Part shown: positions 7,558-15,259 of the stretch, piece after piece
Layout: each line of letters opens with the position of its first letter
Numbering within the stretch: position 1 is the stretch's first letter
NCBI GenBank assembly: GCA_000814665.1
Contig: JWIH01000012.1
Location: 186,001 to 250,000 of the forward strand
Direction of reading: 5' to 3'
Source: Pseudoalteromonas flavipulchra NCIMB 2033 = ATCC BAA-314
GTDB taxonomy: Bacteria > Pseudomonadota > Gammaproteobacteria > Enterobacterales > Alteromonadaceae
Length of the DNA stretch: 64,000 nucleotides
Notes under the pieces: generated by a model
The model's database searches: none
What the model was told of the DNA's origin: nothing
Seen by the model: only the letters and a program-made list of their open reading frames with translations
Translations under genes and position numbers: made by a program

Positions 7558-9747
7558 CTAATTTGATTCTAAAAATTCAAGTAAGTCTTGTTCAGGCATT
7601 GGTTTTGCTAATAAAAATCCCTGTACTTCATCGCAGCCAAGCTTTTGTAACACCGTCATTTGCTCTTCTGTCTCAACGCCTTCTGCAATGGTTTTTAGAC
7701 CAAGATGCTGGCCTAAAGAGATGACAAGATCGGCAATTGCACCGCTGTCATCATGAGGGATATCTTTGACAAAAGCACGGTCAATTTTAAGCCGTGCTAA
7801 AGGTAGTTTTTGCAAATAGCTCAAAGAAGAAAATCCAGTACCAAAGTCATCAATGGCCACCTCAACACCAAATTCTTGTAACTCTTGGAGTGTATTGATC
7901 ACAGAGTTTACCTCATCCATGACTACACTTTCTGTCACTTCGAGCTCAATATGCTTAGGCTCCACATTAAACGACAAGATAGTGTCCTTAACCTGCTGTG
8001 CATAGTTTGGCACCTTAAACTGCGGCACAGAGACGTTAACAGCAATGCTAAGCTCACCAAATCCCTGTTGCTGCAAAGTTGCCTGCAACTGACAAGCTTG
8101 CTCTAATACCCATTGGCCAATTTCGACAATAAGCCCTGCATTTTCCGCAAGCGGAACAAAAATCGCAGGGGAAATATAATTCCCGTTTCCAGAAGGCCAA
8201 CGCAACAAAGCTTCACAGCCAATCACCTTGCGATCAGCAATAGAAAACTGAGGCTGATACCAGACCTCGAGTTTTTTCATCTCAAAATCTTGCCTGAGCT
8301 GTCTTATTAACCCCAGCTTCCAAGCCATTTTTTCTTCTAAATCCGGGGTATACCAATCCAATGGAATACTCGACTGTTTTGCTTGGTTAAGCGCAATATA
8401 CGCAAGTTTTAAAGTTTCTATTCCTTGCGGTTGAAAGTCTTCTTGACGGCACACTCCAATATGAAAGTGCATAGTCAACAAATGCTCTCCGACATGGTAG
8501 GGCACGCACAAGTTATCAATAAAAGACTCTTCATCAAACTGCGACTCTGGCATTAAAAAGCCAAACACATCCGCGCCAATACGTGAAATTAACTGGGCCT
8601 CAGGAAACTCAATACTAATTCGCTCAGCAACTCCTAATAACAACAAGTTCCCAACTTCTTGGCCTAACCCGTTATTGATGTCAGAAAATTGAGCAATATC
8701 AACAAGAATAAAAACGAGCGACTGTTGCTGGTTAAAGTAAGACTCTATTTTCTCGATAAAATTAGCGCGATTAGGCAGTTTGGTGAGATTATCTTTGTAA
8801 GCAACCTCACGTAATTCATTGAATAACTTAATATTATCAAGACCAACACCAACGTTAGTTAGGAATATCTCAGCAAACTTCAATTGCGCTTCCGATGGCT
8901 CAGCCTCTAGTTCTAAATAAATGGCTGCTTTTTTGTTTTTGCTTTCAAGTAAGAAGGTAATGTCATGCGCGGTAGATTGGTGGGATTCAGTATCAATACA
9001 GTTTTGCACTTGCATGATGACACGACCATTATCAAGCTGCTCTATACCATGACCAAAGAATTCACGGTACTGCTCACTACCGCCAAACACCCTTAAATGC
9101 ATATCATCATCTAGGTAACCACTCACTAAGCCTTCGCCTGACGCGTCTAAAATATTTGCCAATTGGGCAACGACCGCTGCTGCAAAGGAGCCCATATCGG
9201 TATGACCGAGTATGGCGCGAGAAGCTGAAAGGATCTGCTCTAGTGCGTGGCTTTGCGCTTCGAGCTCACAAATTTGTTGATAAGAACGGATAGCGGTAAG
9301 TAAAGAAGTAACCAGTTTGCTGCGGGTGAGTTCTGTCTTCATTTTATAATCGTTAATGTCGAACTCACGAATGATCTTTTCTTCCGGTGCATAACCCGGT
9401 TGACCTGTACGCATAATAATACGTACTGCCATATTTTTGATCTCTTCGCGCACTCGACGCACGACATTAAGACCAGCATCATCGGTTTCCATCACCACAT
9501 CGAGTAAAAGGATACTGATATTATTTTGTTCTTTTAAAATCTCAATGGCTTCTTTGCCAGAATAGGCATGAAAAAACCTGAGCTTTTTGCCCCAAAACTC
9601 TAAATTAGACAGCGCAAGTTTAGTAACAGAATGGATCTCTGGATCATCATCAACGACTAAGACATCCCAAAAAGCACTTGTCGTTTCTTCTTCTTGAGTA
9701 ACTTCTTCGTGCTCTGCAAACAAATAATCTTCTTGCTCAGGTGCCAT
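7558..9747 (-). CDS. Response regulator with DUF3369-like, degenerate GGDEF and EAL domains
   Basis: 729 residues. REC domain at about 27-150, with acidic pocket VVDDD and probable phosphoacceptor Asp83 in LLLDVV. A sensory-type segment typical of DUF3369 regulators follows at about 155-320. The GGDEF-like domain (about 325-470) has IGADVF in place of GGDEF, so cyclase activity is unlikely. The EAL domain (about 485-729) keeps EALLRW, the TES glutamate, DDFGTG, LKID and AEGVE, so it should hydrolyse cyclic di-GMP. No partner histidine kinase is adjacent. It probably lowers c-di-GMP on phosphorylation, affecting motility or biofilm (inference from family). Confidence 0.9.
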   Translation of the reverse strand: MAPEQEDYLFAEHEEVTQEEETTSAFWDVLVVDDDPEIHSVTKLALSNLEFWGKKLRFFHAYSGKEAIEILKEQNNISILLLDVVMETDDAGLNVVRRVREEIKNMAVRIIMRTGQPGYAPEEKIIREFDINDYKMKTELTRSKLVTSLLTAIRSYQQICELEAQSHALEQILSASRAILGHTDMGSFAAAVVAQLANILDASGEGLVSGYLDDDMHLRVFGGSEQYREFFGHGIEQLDNGRVIMQVQNCIDTESHQSTAHDITFLLESKNKKAAIYLELEAEPSEAQLKFAEIFLTNVGVGLDNIKLFNELREVAYKDNLTKLPNRANFIEKIESYFNQQQSLVFILVDIAQFSDINNGLGQEVGNLLLLGVAERISIEFPEAQLISRIGADVFGFLMPESQFDEESFIDNLCVPYHVGEHLLTMHFHIGVCRQEDFQPQGIETLKLAYIALNQAKQSSIPLDWYTPDLEEKMAWKLGLIRQLRQDFEMKKLEVWYQPQFSIADRKVIGCEALLRWPSGNGNYISPAIFVPLAENAGLIVEIGQWVLEQACQLQATLQQQGFGELSIAVNVSVPQFKVPNYAQQVKDTILSFNVEPKHIELEVTESVVMDEVNSVINTLQELQEFGVEVAIDDFGTGFSSLSYLQKLPLARLKIDRAFVKDIPHDDSGAIADLVISLGQHLGLKTIAEGVETEEQMTVLQKLGCDEVQGFLLAKPMPEQDLLEFLESN

Positions 9748-9851
9748 GTTTTACCCTTTAAATCCGCACTACTCTTTAATTATAGGCACTGATTCACTCC
9801 AGTGTTTACCATCTTACAAAATATGGTACATTTTTACTATTACAGTTCTGT

Positions 9852-9879
9852 TTGATTAACATACATGAAATATTATAGT
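9852..9879 (+). promoter_or_regulatory. Candidate sigma-70 promoter of the 9962 gene pair
   Basis: TTGATT (9852-9857), a 16-bp spacer and TATAGT (9874-9879). The predicted transcript starts near 9886, giving a leader of about 50 nt to the proposed AUC start. Confidence 0.55.
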
Positions 9880-9920
9880 CGAGCATAGAACAAAATAGAT
9901 GATTTAGCATACTTTTTACC

Positions 9921-9937
9921 AAAGAGGATTCTGTATC
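9921..9937 (+). promoter_or_regulatory. Strong Shine-Dalgarno facing an AUC codon
   Basis: AAAGAGGA (9921-9928) is the only good ribosome-binding site before the 9962 ORF. Six nucleotides later, in frame with that ORF, is ATC at 9935. No ATG, GTG or TTG stands at a usable distance, and the first ATG (9962) is 33 nt away with no Shine-Dalgarno of its own. Confidence 0.5.
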
Positions 9938-9961
9938 AAACGTTTATCTACTCCTATTAGA

Positions 9962-10450
9962 ATGCTGATGATTTTGGCACTTGTCATTGTGATTGCTGGT
10001 TTAGCGATGCCACACCATTATAAAGTGGTAAAAAGCACCGATATTTCTGCAAATAACACAACACTCTCTCCATTGGTATTATCCCATTGGCCAGCATTAT
10101 TTAATTGGCAAGCAACCGAAGACATCCACTTTCGTATTTTGCCAAAAAAGCAACGAGTGGGTGGTTCAGCAGTGTTAGTGCATCCTTGGGGAGAAGCAGA
10201 AATGACCATCACCAAAATCAACGAACAGAGTTTAGAGCTGTCATTACATGTAGACGATGAACATTTAGCCAAAATTAGCCTTAATTTGTTGACTGCTCAG
10301 GCCGATAAACAACTGACCATCACGATTGAAGGAAGAGCTAATACGCCGTTTATTGGCAGTTTTATCGCACTTTTTATGCAGCAGTATTTACAGCAACTAA
10401 CTAACTCTGCAGTGAACCATATGCACACACTGTATAAACTACGAGCTTGA
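9962..10450 (+). CDS. Membrane-anchored protein of unknown function, SRPBCC-like size and pattern
   Basis: 162 residues from the first ATG; 171 if translation begins at ATC 9935. The N-terminus is a single hydrophobic segment (about 1-17, then AMPHH). The longer start adds the basic stretch IKRLSTPIR, a sensible cytoplasmic n-region for a membrane anchor. The rest is a mixed beta/alpha domain ending in a long helix (FIALFMQQYLQQL), which resembles polyketide-cyclase/SRPBCC proteins, but I cannot confirm the family. The stop codon is 1 nt before the next ATG, so the two are translationally coupled. Confidence 0.75.
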   Translation: MLMILALVIVIAGLAMPHHYKVVKSTDISANNTTLSPLVLSHWPALFNWQATEDIHFRILPKKQRVGGSAVLVHPWGEAEMTITKINEQSLELSLHVDDEHLAKISLNLLTAQADKQLTITIEGRANTPFIGSFIALFMQQYLQQLTNSAVNHMHTLYKLRA

Positions 10451-10451
10451 T

Positions 10452-11330
10452 ATGGCAGTCAAAAATGCACAAGTAAAGTCGGCTTTAGCGCTTTCGATTG
10501 AAGAAAAGCTCGGCTACCCCATGGTGAAACGGATCACACCGCTTGTCACTCAAAATGACCGTTATCAGTCTGATAAAAATAAAGACAACCAGTACACGGT
10601 GCGAACTCAACATGGCACACTAAAACGTGCTCTAAAGCGCCAACAATTAATCAAAATCCAGCGCCAGCAAAACCTTGAGGCCATTATGGGCATGGCACTT
10701 ACTTTATGCCCCGAGGTTACCGCCCGAGGTCGCCCCGATCCCGATTGGTTGGAGCACTTCATCACCCTTGCAGAAGACATTGCCAATCACTCTATGCAAA
10801 AGTTGTGGGCAAAGATATTAGTGGGTGAAAGTATTACACCCGGCACTTTTTCAATTAAAAGTCTGCAAACCCTAAAGATGATGACCCAACGTGAAGCAAC
10901 TGCGTTACAAAGATGCGCTCCGCTGTGCGGCTACTTAGAAAAAGAAGACAGCTACCTTATTCTTCATGGCTACTATAAAAAGCCGTCTATTTTTGATTTG
11001 CTACGTAAAGGCAGCACTGAATCCATCAATTTAAGCCAAGCAGGGCTGAACTTCCCGAATATACTTACGCTGATGGACATTAATATCCTTTACCGGCAAG
11101 AAATTGAGTCCGCTTCACTACAAAAAGGACAGTCAATGCAGCTGGTGTATTTACGTAAAAAAATGACCTTAACGGCCAAATCCAATGACTTGGTGCTAAG
11201 CTATTACAAGCTGACGCAAACCGGAGACGAGCTAAAAAAATTACTTCAAAGCCCGATAAATAAACAATACAAACAACTTGTAGAAAAGGCCTTTGAAAGC
11301 GAGTTTTCTCTCGAGTGGGAAGAGAGATAA
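10452..11330 (+). CDS. Conserved protein, TIGR03899-like
   Basis: 292 residues, soluble, no signal peptide or membrane segment. A basic region at about 45-70 (RALKRQQLIKIQRQQN) leads into a helical core. Recognisable blocks are PDPDWLEHFITLAEDI, MQKLWAKILVGE, PGTFSIKSLQTLKMM and the zone around REATALQR. I recall these from the TIGR03899/DUF2806 type of proteins in Vibrio and Shewanella. No biochemical role is known to me. Co-transcribed with the membrane-anchored upstream gene. Confidence 0.75.
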   Translation: MAVKNAQVKSALALSIEEKLGYPMVKRITPLVTQNDRYQSDKNKDNQYTVRTQHGTLKRALKRQQLIKIQRQQNLEAIMGMALTLCPEVTARGRPDPDWLEHFITLAEDIANHSMQKLWAKILVGESITPGTFSIKSLQTLKMMTQREATALQRCAPLCGYLEKEDSYLILHGYYKKPSIFDLLRKGSTESINLSQAGLNFPNILTLMDINILYRQEIESASLQKGQSMQLVYLRKKMTLTAKSNDLVLSYYKLTQTGDELKKLLQSPINKQYKQLVEKAFESEFSLEWEER

Positions 11331-11349
11331 AGAAACTATTCTATTTACC

Positions 11350-11385
11350 AAACAAAAACAGCTTGGTCGATCACTCGTACCAAGC
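11350..11385 (-). terminator. Terminator downstream of the TIGR04219 outer-membrane gene
   Basis: On the minus strand GCTTGG pairs with CCAAGC across a 13-nt loop and is followed by TGTTTTTGTTT. A second palindrome, AACTACACT/AGTGTAGTT (11399-11424), overlaps the stop codon of the same gene. Confidence 0.6.
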
Positions 11386-11410
11386 CGCTAAAGGAGTAAA
11401 CTACACTATC

Positions 11411-12172
11411 TTAGAAGTGTAGTTGGATCCCTGCAAATGGACCAGAGACATCCAGATCTGTGTAGATATCGTCAATATCATCTAGCTCAAGTACCATAGA
11501 GCGGTAACCCACTTTTACCGCAACATCAACAGCCATATTGTCGATAAACTCATAAGCGATACCAATTTGATAATCTTGGATTTTGCTGTCATCAATTGCA
11601 AGCATGCTGCCTTCGGCAAAAACACTTAGCCCTGTAAGTGGTAAACCCACTTCACCGCGCAAATAACCTAGAGGAACAAAGCCTGAGAATTCAACTTCTT
11701 CTGTGCGAGTTTGGCCATTTGCAGTACCAGTTACCATGATAGAACCGTCAAACTGCTTAAAGTTCACACCAAAGTCTAACGTCAACAAGTCATTGTCTAG
11801 CACTTCATAATACAATGTGTAGTCAATGTGGTTTAGATCTGCGTTTGTTGTCGCATCAGTACCTACCGTATAAACTTGGCCACCAAAGTCAAAAGACTCT
11901 GTTAACGTCGTTTGACCATTTAGCTCAAGCTCGGTATAGCGTAACTTGATATTTGGTACTAGCGGCACGGGATGCTCAAGTGCAGCATAGAAACTCGTAA
12001 AAGTTTCATCGTCAAAGTTAAAGGTTTGCATATTGCCTTTTTCAGCAAAGCTACCTTCGGTTTCGGTATCCCACCCTTCTGCACCGACATAAAGCCCGAG
12101 TACCGTATCTGCGTGTGCAGCAGGTGCTAAGCAAGCGAGAGATAATGCCGCTGCTAAAAAGTGTTTTTTCAT
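11411..12172 (-). CDS. TIGR04219-type outer-membrane beta-barrel protein
   Basis: 253 residues. Signal peptide 1-21 (cleavage after AAHA). Alternating hydrophobic/polar strands run throughout, with a final IQLHF ending in phenylalanine, as outer-membrane barrels do. The start MKKHFLAAALSLACL, the DTVLGLYVGAEGW segment after cleavage and the strand pattern fit the TIGR04219 family. Function unknown. RBS AAGGATA is followed by the ATG, only 4 nt after the DUF2333 stop, so it is translated from the same mRNA as the two genes before it. Confidence 0.85.
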   Translation of the reverse strand: MKKHFLAAALSLACLAPAAHADTVLGLYVGAEGWDTETEGSFAEKGNMQTFNFDDETFTSFYAALEHPVPLVPNIKLRYTELELNGQTTLTESFDFGGQVYTVGTDATTNADLNHIDYTLYYEVLDNDLLTLDFGVNFKQFDGSIMVTGTANGQTRTEEVEFSGFVPLGYLRGEVGLPLTGLSVFAEGSMLAIDDSKIQDYQIGIAYEFIDNMAVDVAVKVGYRSMVLELDDIDDIYTDLDVSGPFAGIQLHF

Positions 12173-12176
12173 GATG

Positions 12177-13163
12177 TTATCCTTGCGCTAAAAGTTCACT
12201 AAGTTCGATGAGAGCCGCATTGGCTCGCGAAATATAATTTGCCATGACCAGAGAATGGTTCGCTACCAAGCCAAAGCCACTGCCATTTAATACCATAGGG
12301 CTCCACACCGTCTCTTGAGTCGCCTCTAACTCTCTGATGATCTGCTGTAGGCTGACAAGTGCATTTTTCTTTTCAAGCACAGGTCTAAAGTCATGCTCTA
12401 CCGCTTTCATATAGTGTAGTAACGCCCACGTGGCGCCTCTGGCTTCATAAAATACATCATCAATCAGCCACCAAGAGGTTTTCACCATATTATGGCTTGG
12501 CGTCATGGTTGCTTGATCGGCTGCCGAATCTCCAGCTAAATCGGTGTTTAATCTATCTTGCCCTACGCTTGCGCTTAATCTTTGACTTAAGCTACCCATG
12601 CGCTTTTCAGCCTCTTTTAGCCAAGCTCTCAAGTTATCAGCACGCGCATAAAACTGGCTGTCGCGGTTACTATTATCAGAGATTTGAGTCAAATACTGAC
12701 GTAGTAAATCATTGCCTTTTTGATATTCACCTTCAGCACTTGGCCACATCCACGCTGTTGAACTGATATTAAACTGTGGTTGTGCTAGCTTTAAACTTGG
12801 GTGTTCAGTCGATTGAGATTGTGAACGACTAAAATCTTTACGCATCGAAAGTGTAAGATCTCGTGTCATCTCAAGCACACCGTACTCCCAAGCAGGCATG
12901 TTATCCATCATTACGCTTGGTGGCATCATGTCGTTCGACAAGTAACCACCTGGCTTATTTAAAAGCGTATCCGTCACTTTAATCAAGGTATGTGTCGTCA
13001 CGTACCCAGTGACTAATGTATTGCCATTTTTCTGCGCATCCGCTTTTGCTGCCGCGACGACGTCAAATTGCTCTGGTTCCACACTCCAATACACAGCTAT
13101 AACATAACCCAGAAGTATGACAGCGATAATGCCAGAGATGATTTTTCCCGTATGATTTCCCAT
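12177..13163 (-). CDS. DUF2333 family inner-membrane protein
   Basis: 328 residues. One N-terminal transmembrane segment (about 9-27), then a large, mostly helical periplasmic domain. GYVTTHTLIKVTDTLLNKPGG, the methionine-rich NDMMPPSVMMDNMP stretch and WEYGVLEMTRDLT are family landmarks I recall for DUF2333. No enzyme motif is visible. RBS GAGGT precedes the ATG. It lies between a copper chaperone and an outer-membrane barrel in one operon, which hints at an envelope role, but that is inference. Confidence 0.85.
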   Translation of the reverse strand: MGNHTGKIISGIIAVILLGYVIAVYWSVEPEQFDVVAAAKADAQKNGNTLVTGYVTTHTLIKVTDTLLNKPGGYLSNDMMPPSVMMDNMPAWEYGVLEMTRDLTLSMRKDFSRSQSQSTEHPSLKLAQPQFNISSTAWMWPSAEGEYQKGNDLLRQYLTQISDNSNRDSQFYARADNLRAWLKEAEKRMGSLSQRLSASVGQDRLNTDLAGDSAADQATMTPSHNMVKTSWWLIDDVFYEARGATWALLHYMKAVEHDFRPVLEKKNALVSLQQIIRELEATQETVWSPMVLNGSGFGLVANHSLVMANYISRANAALIELSELLAQG

Positions 13164-13180
13164 TTAATACCTCACTGTTT

Positions 13181-13705
13181 TTAGTGATGAGAGTGATGTC
13201 CGGCGTTTGATTTTTCTTTGCCACCAAACATGTCTGCAAGTGCGATGACTTCCGCCATGGTGAAGATCCTATCGCCATCAGCAAAATATAGCGTAAGCTT
13301 ACGCTTCTCACCGACTTTTAATGTTTCTACTGGTTCAAACACCATTAAGTGATAACCACCAGGCTGGAATGTCACTGATTTACCCGCAGGAATAGCTAGC
13401 TCGTCAACACGTTGCATTTTCATCATGTCTTCTTTATGAACATGCTCGTGAATTTCAACACGCTTAACGCCTTCAAGCGAAGCCTTAATCAACACTTTAT
13501 TTTGCTGCGTTGGATTTTCAATAACGAGATAACCTGCAGTTGAAGGTGCTGCCGGTAAAAAAGTACGCACGGTTGCGTTGTGAACAGAAAGTTGCTCCGA
13601 ACCATGATGATGTTCACCATGTTCATGCCCTTGATGAGCTGAAGCGTTAAAGCCGATAAAAGTTGATAAAGCAAAAATTAAGGTTTTGATTACACTTGAT
13701 TTCAT
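13181..13705 (-). CDS. PCu(A)C-type periplasmic copper chaperone
   Basis: 174 residues. Signal peptide 1-23 (FNASA). The core domain has STAGYLVIENP, VEIHEHVHKEDMMKMQ and PGGYHLMVFEP. These give the His/Met copper-site spacing typical of the PCu(A)C family, which binds Cu(I) and helps build the CuA site of cytochrome oxidase. Extra histidine-rich stretches occur just after the signal peptide (HQGHEHGEHHHG) and at the C-terminus (GHHSHH), which would raise metal capacity. First gene of a three-gene minus-strand unit. Confidence 0.88.
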   Translation of the reverse strand: MKSSVIKTLIFALSTFIGFNASAHQGHEHGEHHHGSEQLSVHNATVRTFLPAAPSTAGYLVIENPTQQNKVLIKASLEGVKRVEIHEHVHKEDMMKMQRVDELAIPAGKSVTFQPGGYHLMVFEPVETLKVGEKRKLTLYFADGDRIFTMAEVIALADMFGGKEKSNAGHHSHH

Positions 13706-13789
13706 GTTGGCTTTCCTTGGATTTATAACTGCAAATAACTATATCACAGATCCCAATTTAGCGTGTTTTTTATCTCCTATCGCCAACAA

Positions 13790-13820
13790 AAACCCACTGC
13801 TCAAACTTTTGCTTGAGCAG
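13790..13820 (-). terminator. Terminator of the psp operon
   Basis: On the minus strand CTGCTCAA, an 8-nt loop and TTGAGCAG are followed by TGGGTTTTTGTT. The stem overlaps the last codons and stop of the 13801-14142 gene, an economical arrangement. Confidence 0.75.
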
Positions 13821-14142
13821 ATTTGTCTACCACTAACCACACAATTGCAATAATACAGATGAGTGGAAATAGCACTATCAGCGAATTAAATAGCAATGTC
13901 ATTACTAGCCCAATGAACACAATAAGGAGCAACCCTAAAATACCTGCGCTCAAGAGTGCTCCTAGCACCGCCAGCGCTACAATTGCAAATAACAACGTGA
14001 GTATTTCAAAGCCAAACCAACCTAGGTCAAATCCCATATCGAGTTGCAGATCGCTGATGTCTAACCATATTAGTGGCAGCGACACCCAAGATAGCGCCAA
14101 TAAAAATACCAGCGCTAATAATATACCGGCCACGACTTTCAT
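13801..14142 (-). CDS. Small integral membrane protein, third gene of the psp operon
   Basis: 113 residues, almost entirely hydrophobic, with three or four membrane segments (about 3-25, 43-66, 66-88, 88-107). The start at 14142 is chosen because GAGGTAGG lies just upstream; an in-frame ATG at 14202 would overlap pspC. The N-terminus resembles a phage-shock accessory protein, but I cannot assign a named Psp family. Position directly after pspA-pspC suggests a role in membrane stress. Confidence 0.75.
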   Translation of the reverse strand: MKVVAGILLALVFLLALSWVSLPLIWLDISDLQLDMGFDLGWFGFEILTLLFAIVALAVLGALLSAGILGLLLIVFIGLVMTLLFNSLIVLFPLICIIAIVWLVVDKSAQAKV

Positions 14143-14165
14143 AGTGCCTACCTCGTCGCCGTTAC

Positions 14166-14375
14166 TTAGTTTTCGTATTGCGCTTTTGGCATTGCAAACC
14201 AAGCGACGCCATACGCCAATAACACTAACATTGGAAACTTAAAAAACAGCAATACCGTTAGTAAACGCGTTAACCAAATTGGCATATCAAAACGTTGTGC
14301 TAGTTGCGCACATACGCCACCAATTTTCTTTGAACTATTCATTTGAGACAGTGTTGATTGATATCTATTTTTCAT
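14166..14375 (-). CDS. pspC: PspC-domain membrane protein
   Basis: 69 residues, a minimal PspC domain. KKIGGVCAQLAQRFDMPIW is followed by one long hydrophobic segment (about 33-62), matching the conserved GVC-gla-ya core of PspC proteins. In Enterobacteria PspC, with PspB, senses inner-membrane stress and draws PspA away from PspF. Enterobacterial PspC is longer (about 119 residues) and has PspB beside it; neither the extension nor pspB is seen here. RBS GGGGA lies 6 nt before the ATG. Confidence 0.85.
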   Translation of the reverse strand: MKNRYQSTLSQMNSSKKIGGVCAQLAQRFDMPIWLTRLLTVLLFFKFPMLVLLAYGVAWFAMPKAQYEN

Positions 14376-14423
14376 CTTTATCCCCTTTCGCTTTGATTGC
14401 TCAGTTCGTTGCAGTGGGCGAGC

Positions 14424-15080
14424 CTAGCTCGCCATTTTTTGCTTCAGTTGGGCTAATTCATCGTCAATTTGTTGTTGCTTTTGTTCATCTTCAAAGCGCT
14501 GCCATACATCAGGCTGCCCTAAGTCATAGGATTCGACTTCAGCTTCAAGGCGCGCCACCTTACGCTCTAACTCGTCGAACTTGCGCGTTGCAGAGCGCAT
14601 CTCGTCACTATTCAGCGTTTGTTTGATGGTTAACCTTGCCTTACCAGCTTCCAAGCGGCGCAACATGGCCTTTTCTTTTGCCTTTAATTGCTGAATTTTG
14701 CTTTGCAACTTGTCCGCATCTGCGCTGAGTTTTTCAAGTGCAGGCGTTAGATCATCAATTTTTTGCTGTGCTTCTTGTGCTTTTTCGGTTTCTCGCTGCT
14801 TTTGCTCAAGGGCTGAGCGGGCAAGATCTTCACGACCTTTTTCAAGAGCATGTTCGGCTTTGCTTTGCCATGTTGCCGCTGCTTTATTTGCTTGCTCAAC
14901 TTGACGCTGCGCTACTTTTTGTTGGCAAATAAGCTCAGCTGCCGTTGCACGACAATCAGATAGCGCTTCTTCTAAATCACGCACTAACTGAGTTGCCATT
15001 TTTTGTGGGTCTTCGGCTTTGTCTAGTAATGCGTTAAGTTCTGCTTTGATAAGATCTTCAATTCTGTTGATGATGGTCAT
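14424..15080 (-). CDS. pspA: PspA, phage shock protein A
   Basis: 218 residues, nearly all coiled coil from about 25 to 185, without signal peptide. The amphipathic N-terminus (TIINRIEDLIKAELNALLDKAEDP) and the next segment QKMATQLVRDLEEAL are diagnostic of PspA/IM30. PspA is an ESCRT-III-like membrane-remodelling protein that stabilises the inner membrane and, in enterobacteria, represses the sigma-54 activator PspF. First gene of the operon pspA-pspC-13801. No pspF gene is divergent here: the upstream neighbour is dusA in the same direction. Confidence 0.93.
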   Translation of the reverse strand: MTIINRIEDLIKAELNALLDKAEDPQKMATQLVRDLEEALSDCRATAAELICQQKVAQRQVEQANKAAATWQSKAEHALEKGREDLARSALEQKQRETEKAQEAQQKIDDLTPALEKLSADADKLQSKIQQLKAKEKAMLRRLEAGKARLTIKQTLNSDEMRSATRKFDELERKVARLEAEVESYDLGQPDVWQRFEDEQKQQQIDDELAQLKQKMAS

Positions 15081-15113
15081 TGTTCGGCTCCTTTTATAAT
15101 ATAGTTAGACTAT

Positions 15114-15130
15114 TCCAAGAGCCGTGCCAA
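15114..15130 (-). promoter_or_regulatory. Sigma-54 (-24/-12) promoter of pspA
   Basis: On the minus strand TTGGCACGGCTCTTGGA: the -24 element TTGGCACG is perfect, spacing between the two dinucleotides is the required 10 nt, and the -12 element is TTGGA instead of TTGCA/T. It sits 34 nt before the pspA ATG, and AGGAG lies between. This is the type of promoter that drives psp operons in Enterobacteria. Confidence 0.8.
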
Positions 15131-15205
15131 AAATAAAAACAAAATTAAATCATTGAGTTAAGGTTTTTTGAAAAGAAAAATAGATTTATTGAGATACATT
15201 AAATA

Positions 15206-15236
15206 GTGAAAAAGACGATAAAATCGTCTTTTTCAC
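15206..15236 (-). terminator. Terminator of dusA
   Basis: Perfect 14-bp stem GTGAAAAAGACGAT / ATCGTCTTTTTCAC with a 3-nt loop, 24 nt after the dusA stop. The arms include A/T tracts, so it could act in both directions. Confidence 0.85.
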
Positions 15237-15259
15237 ACACAGTATTGGAGCAATATATT

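Noticed and set aside
13823..14242. 139-residue plus-strand ORF opposite the psp operon
   Set aside because: Serine/threonine/asparagine-rich antisense of a hydrophobic gene; no ribosome-binding site.
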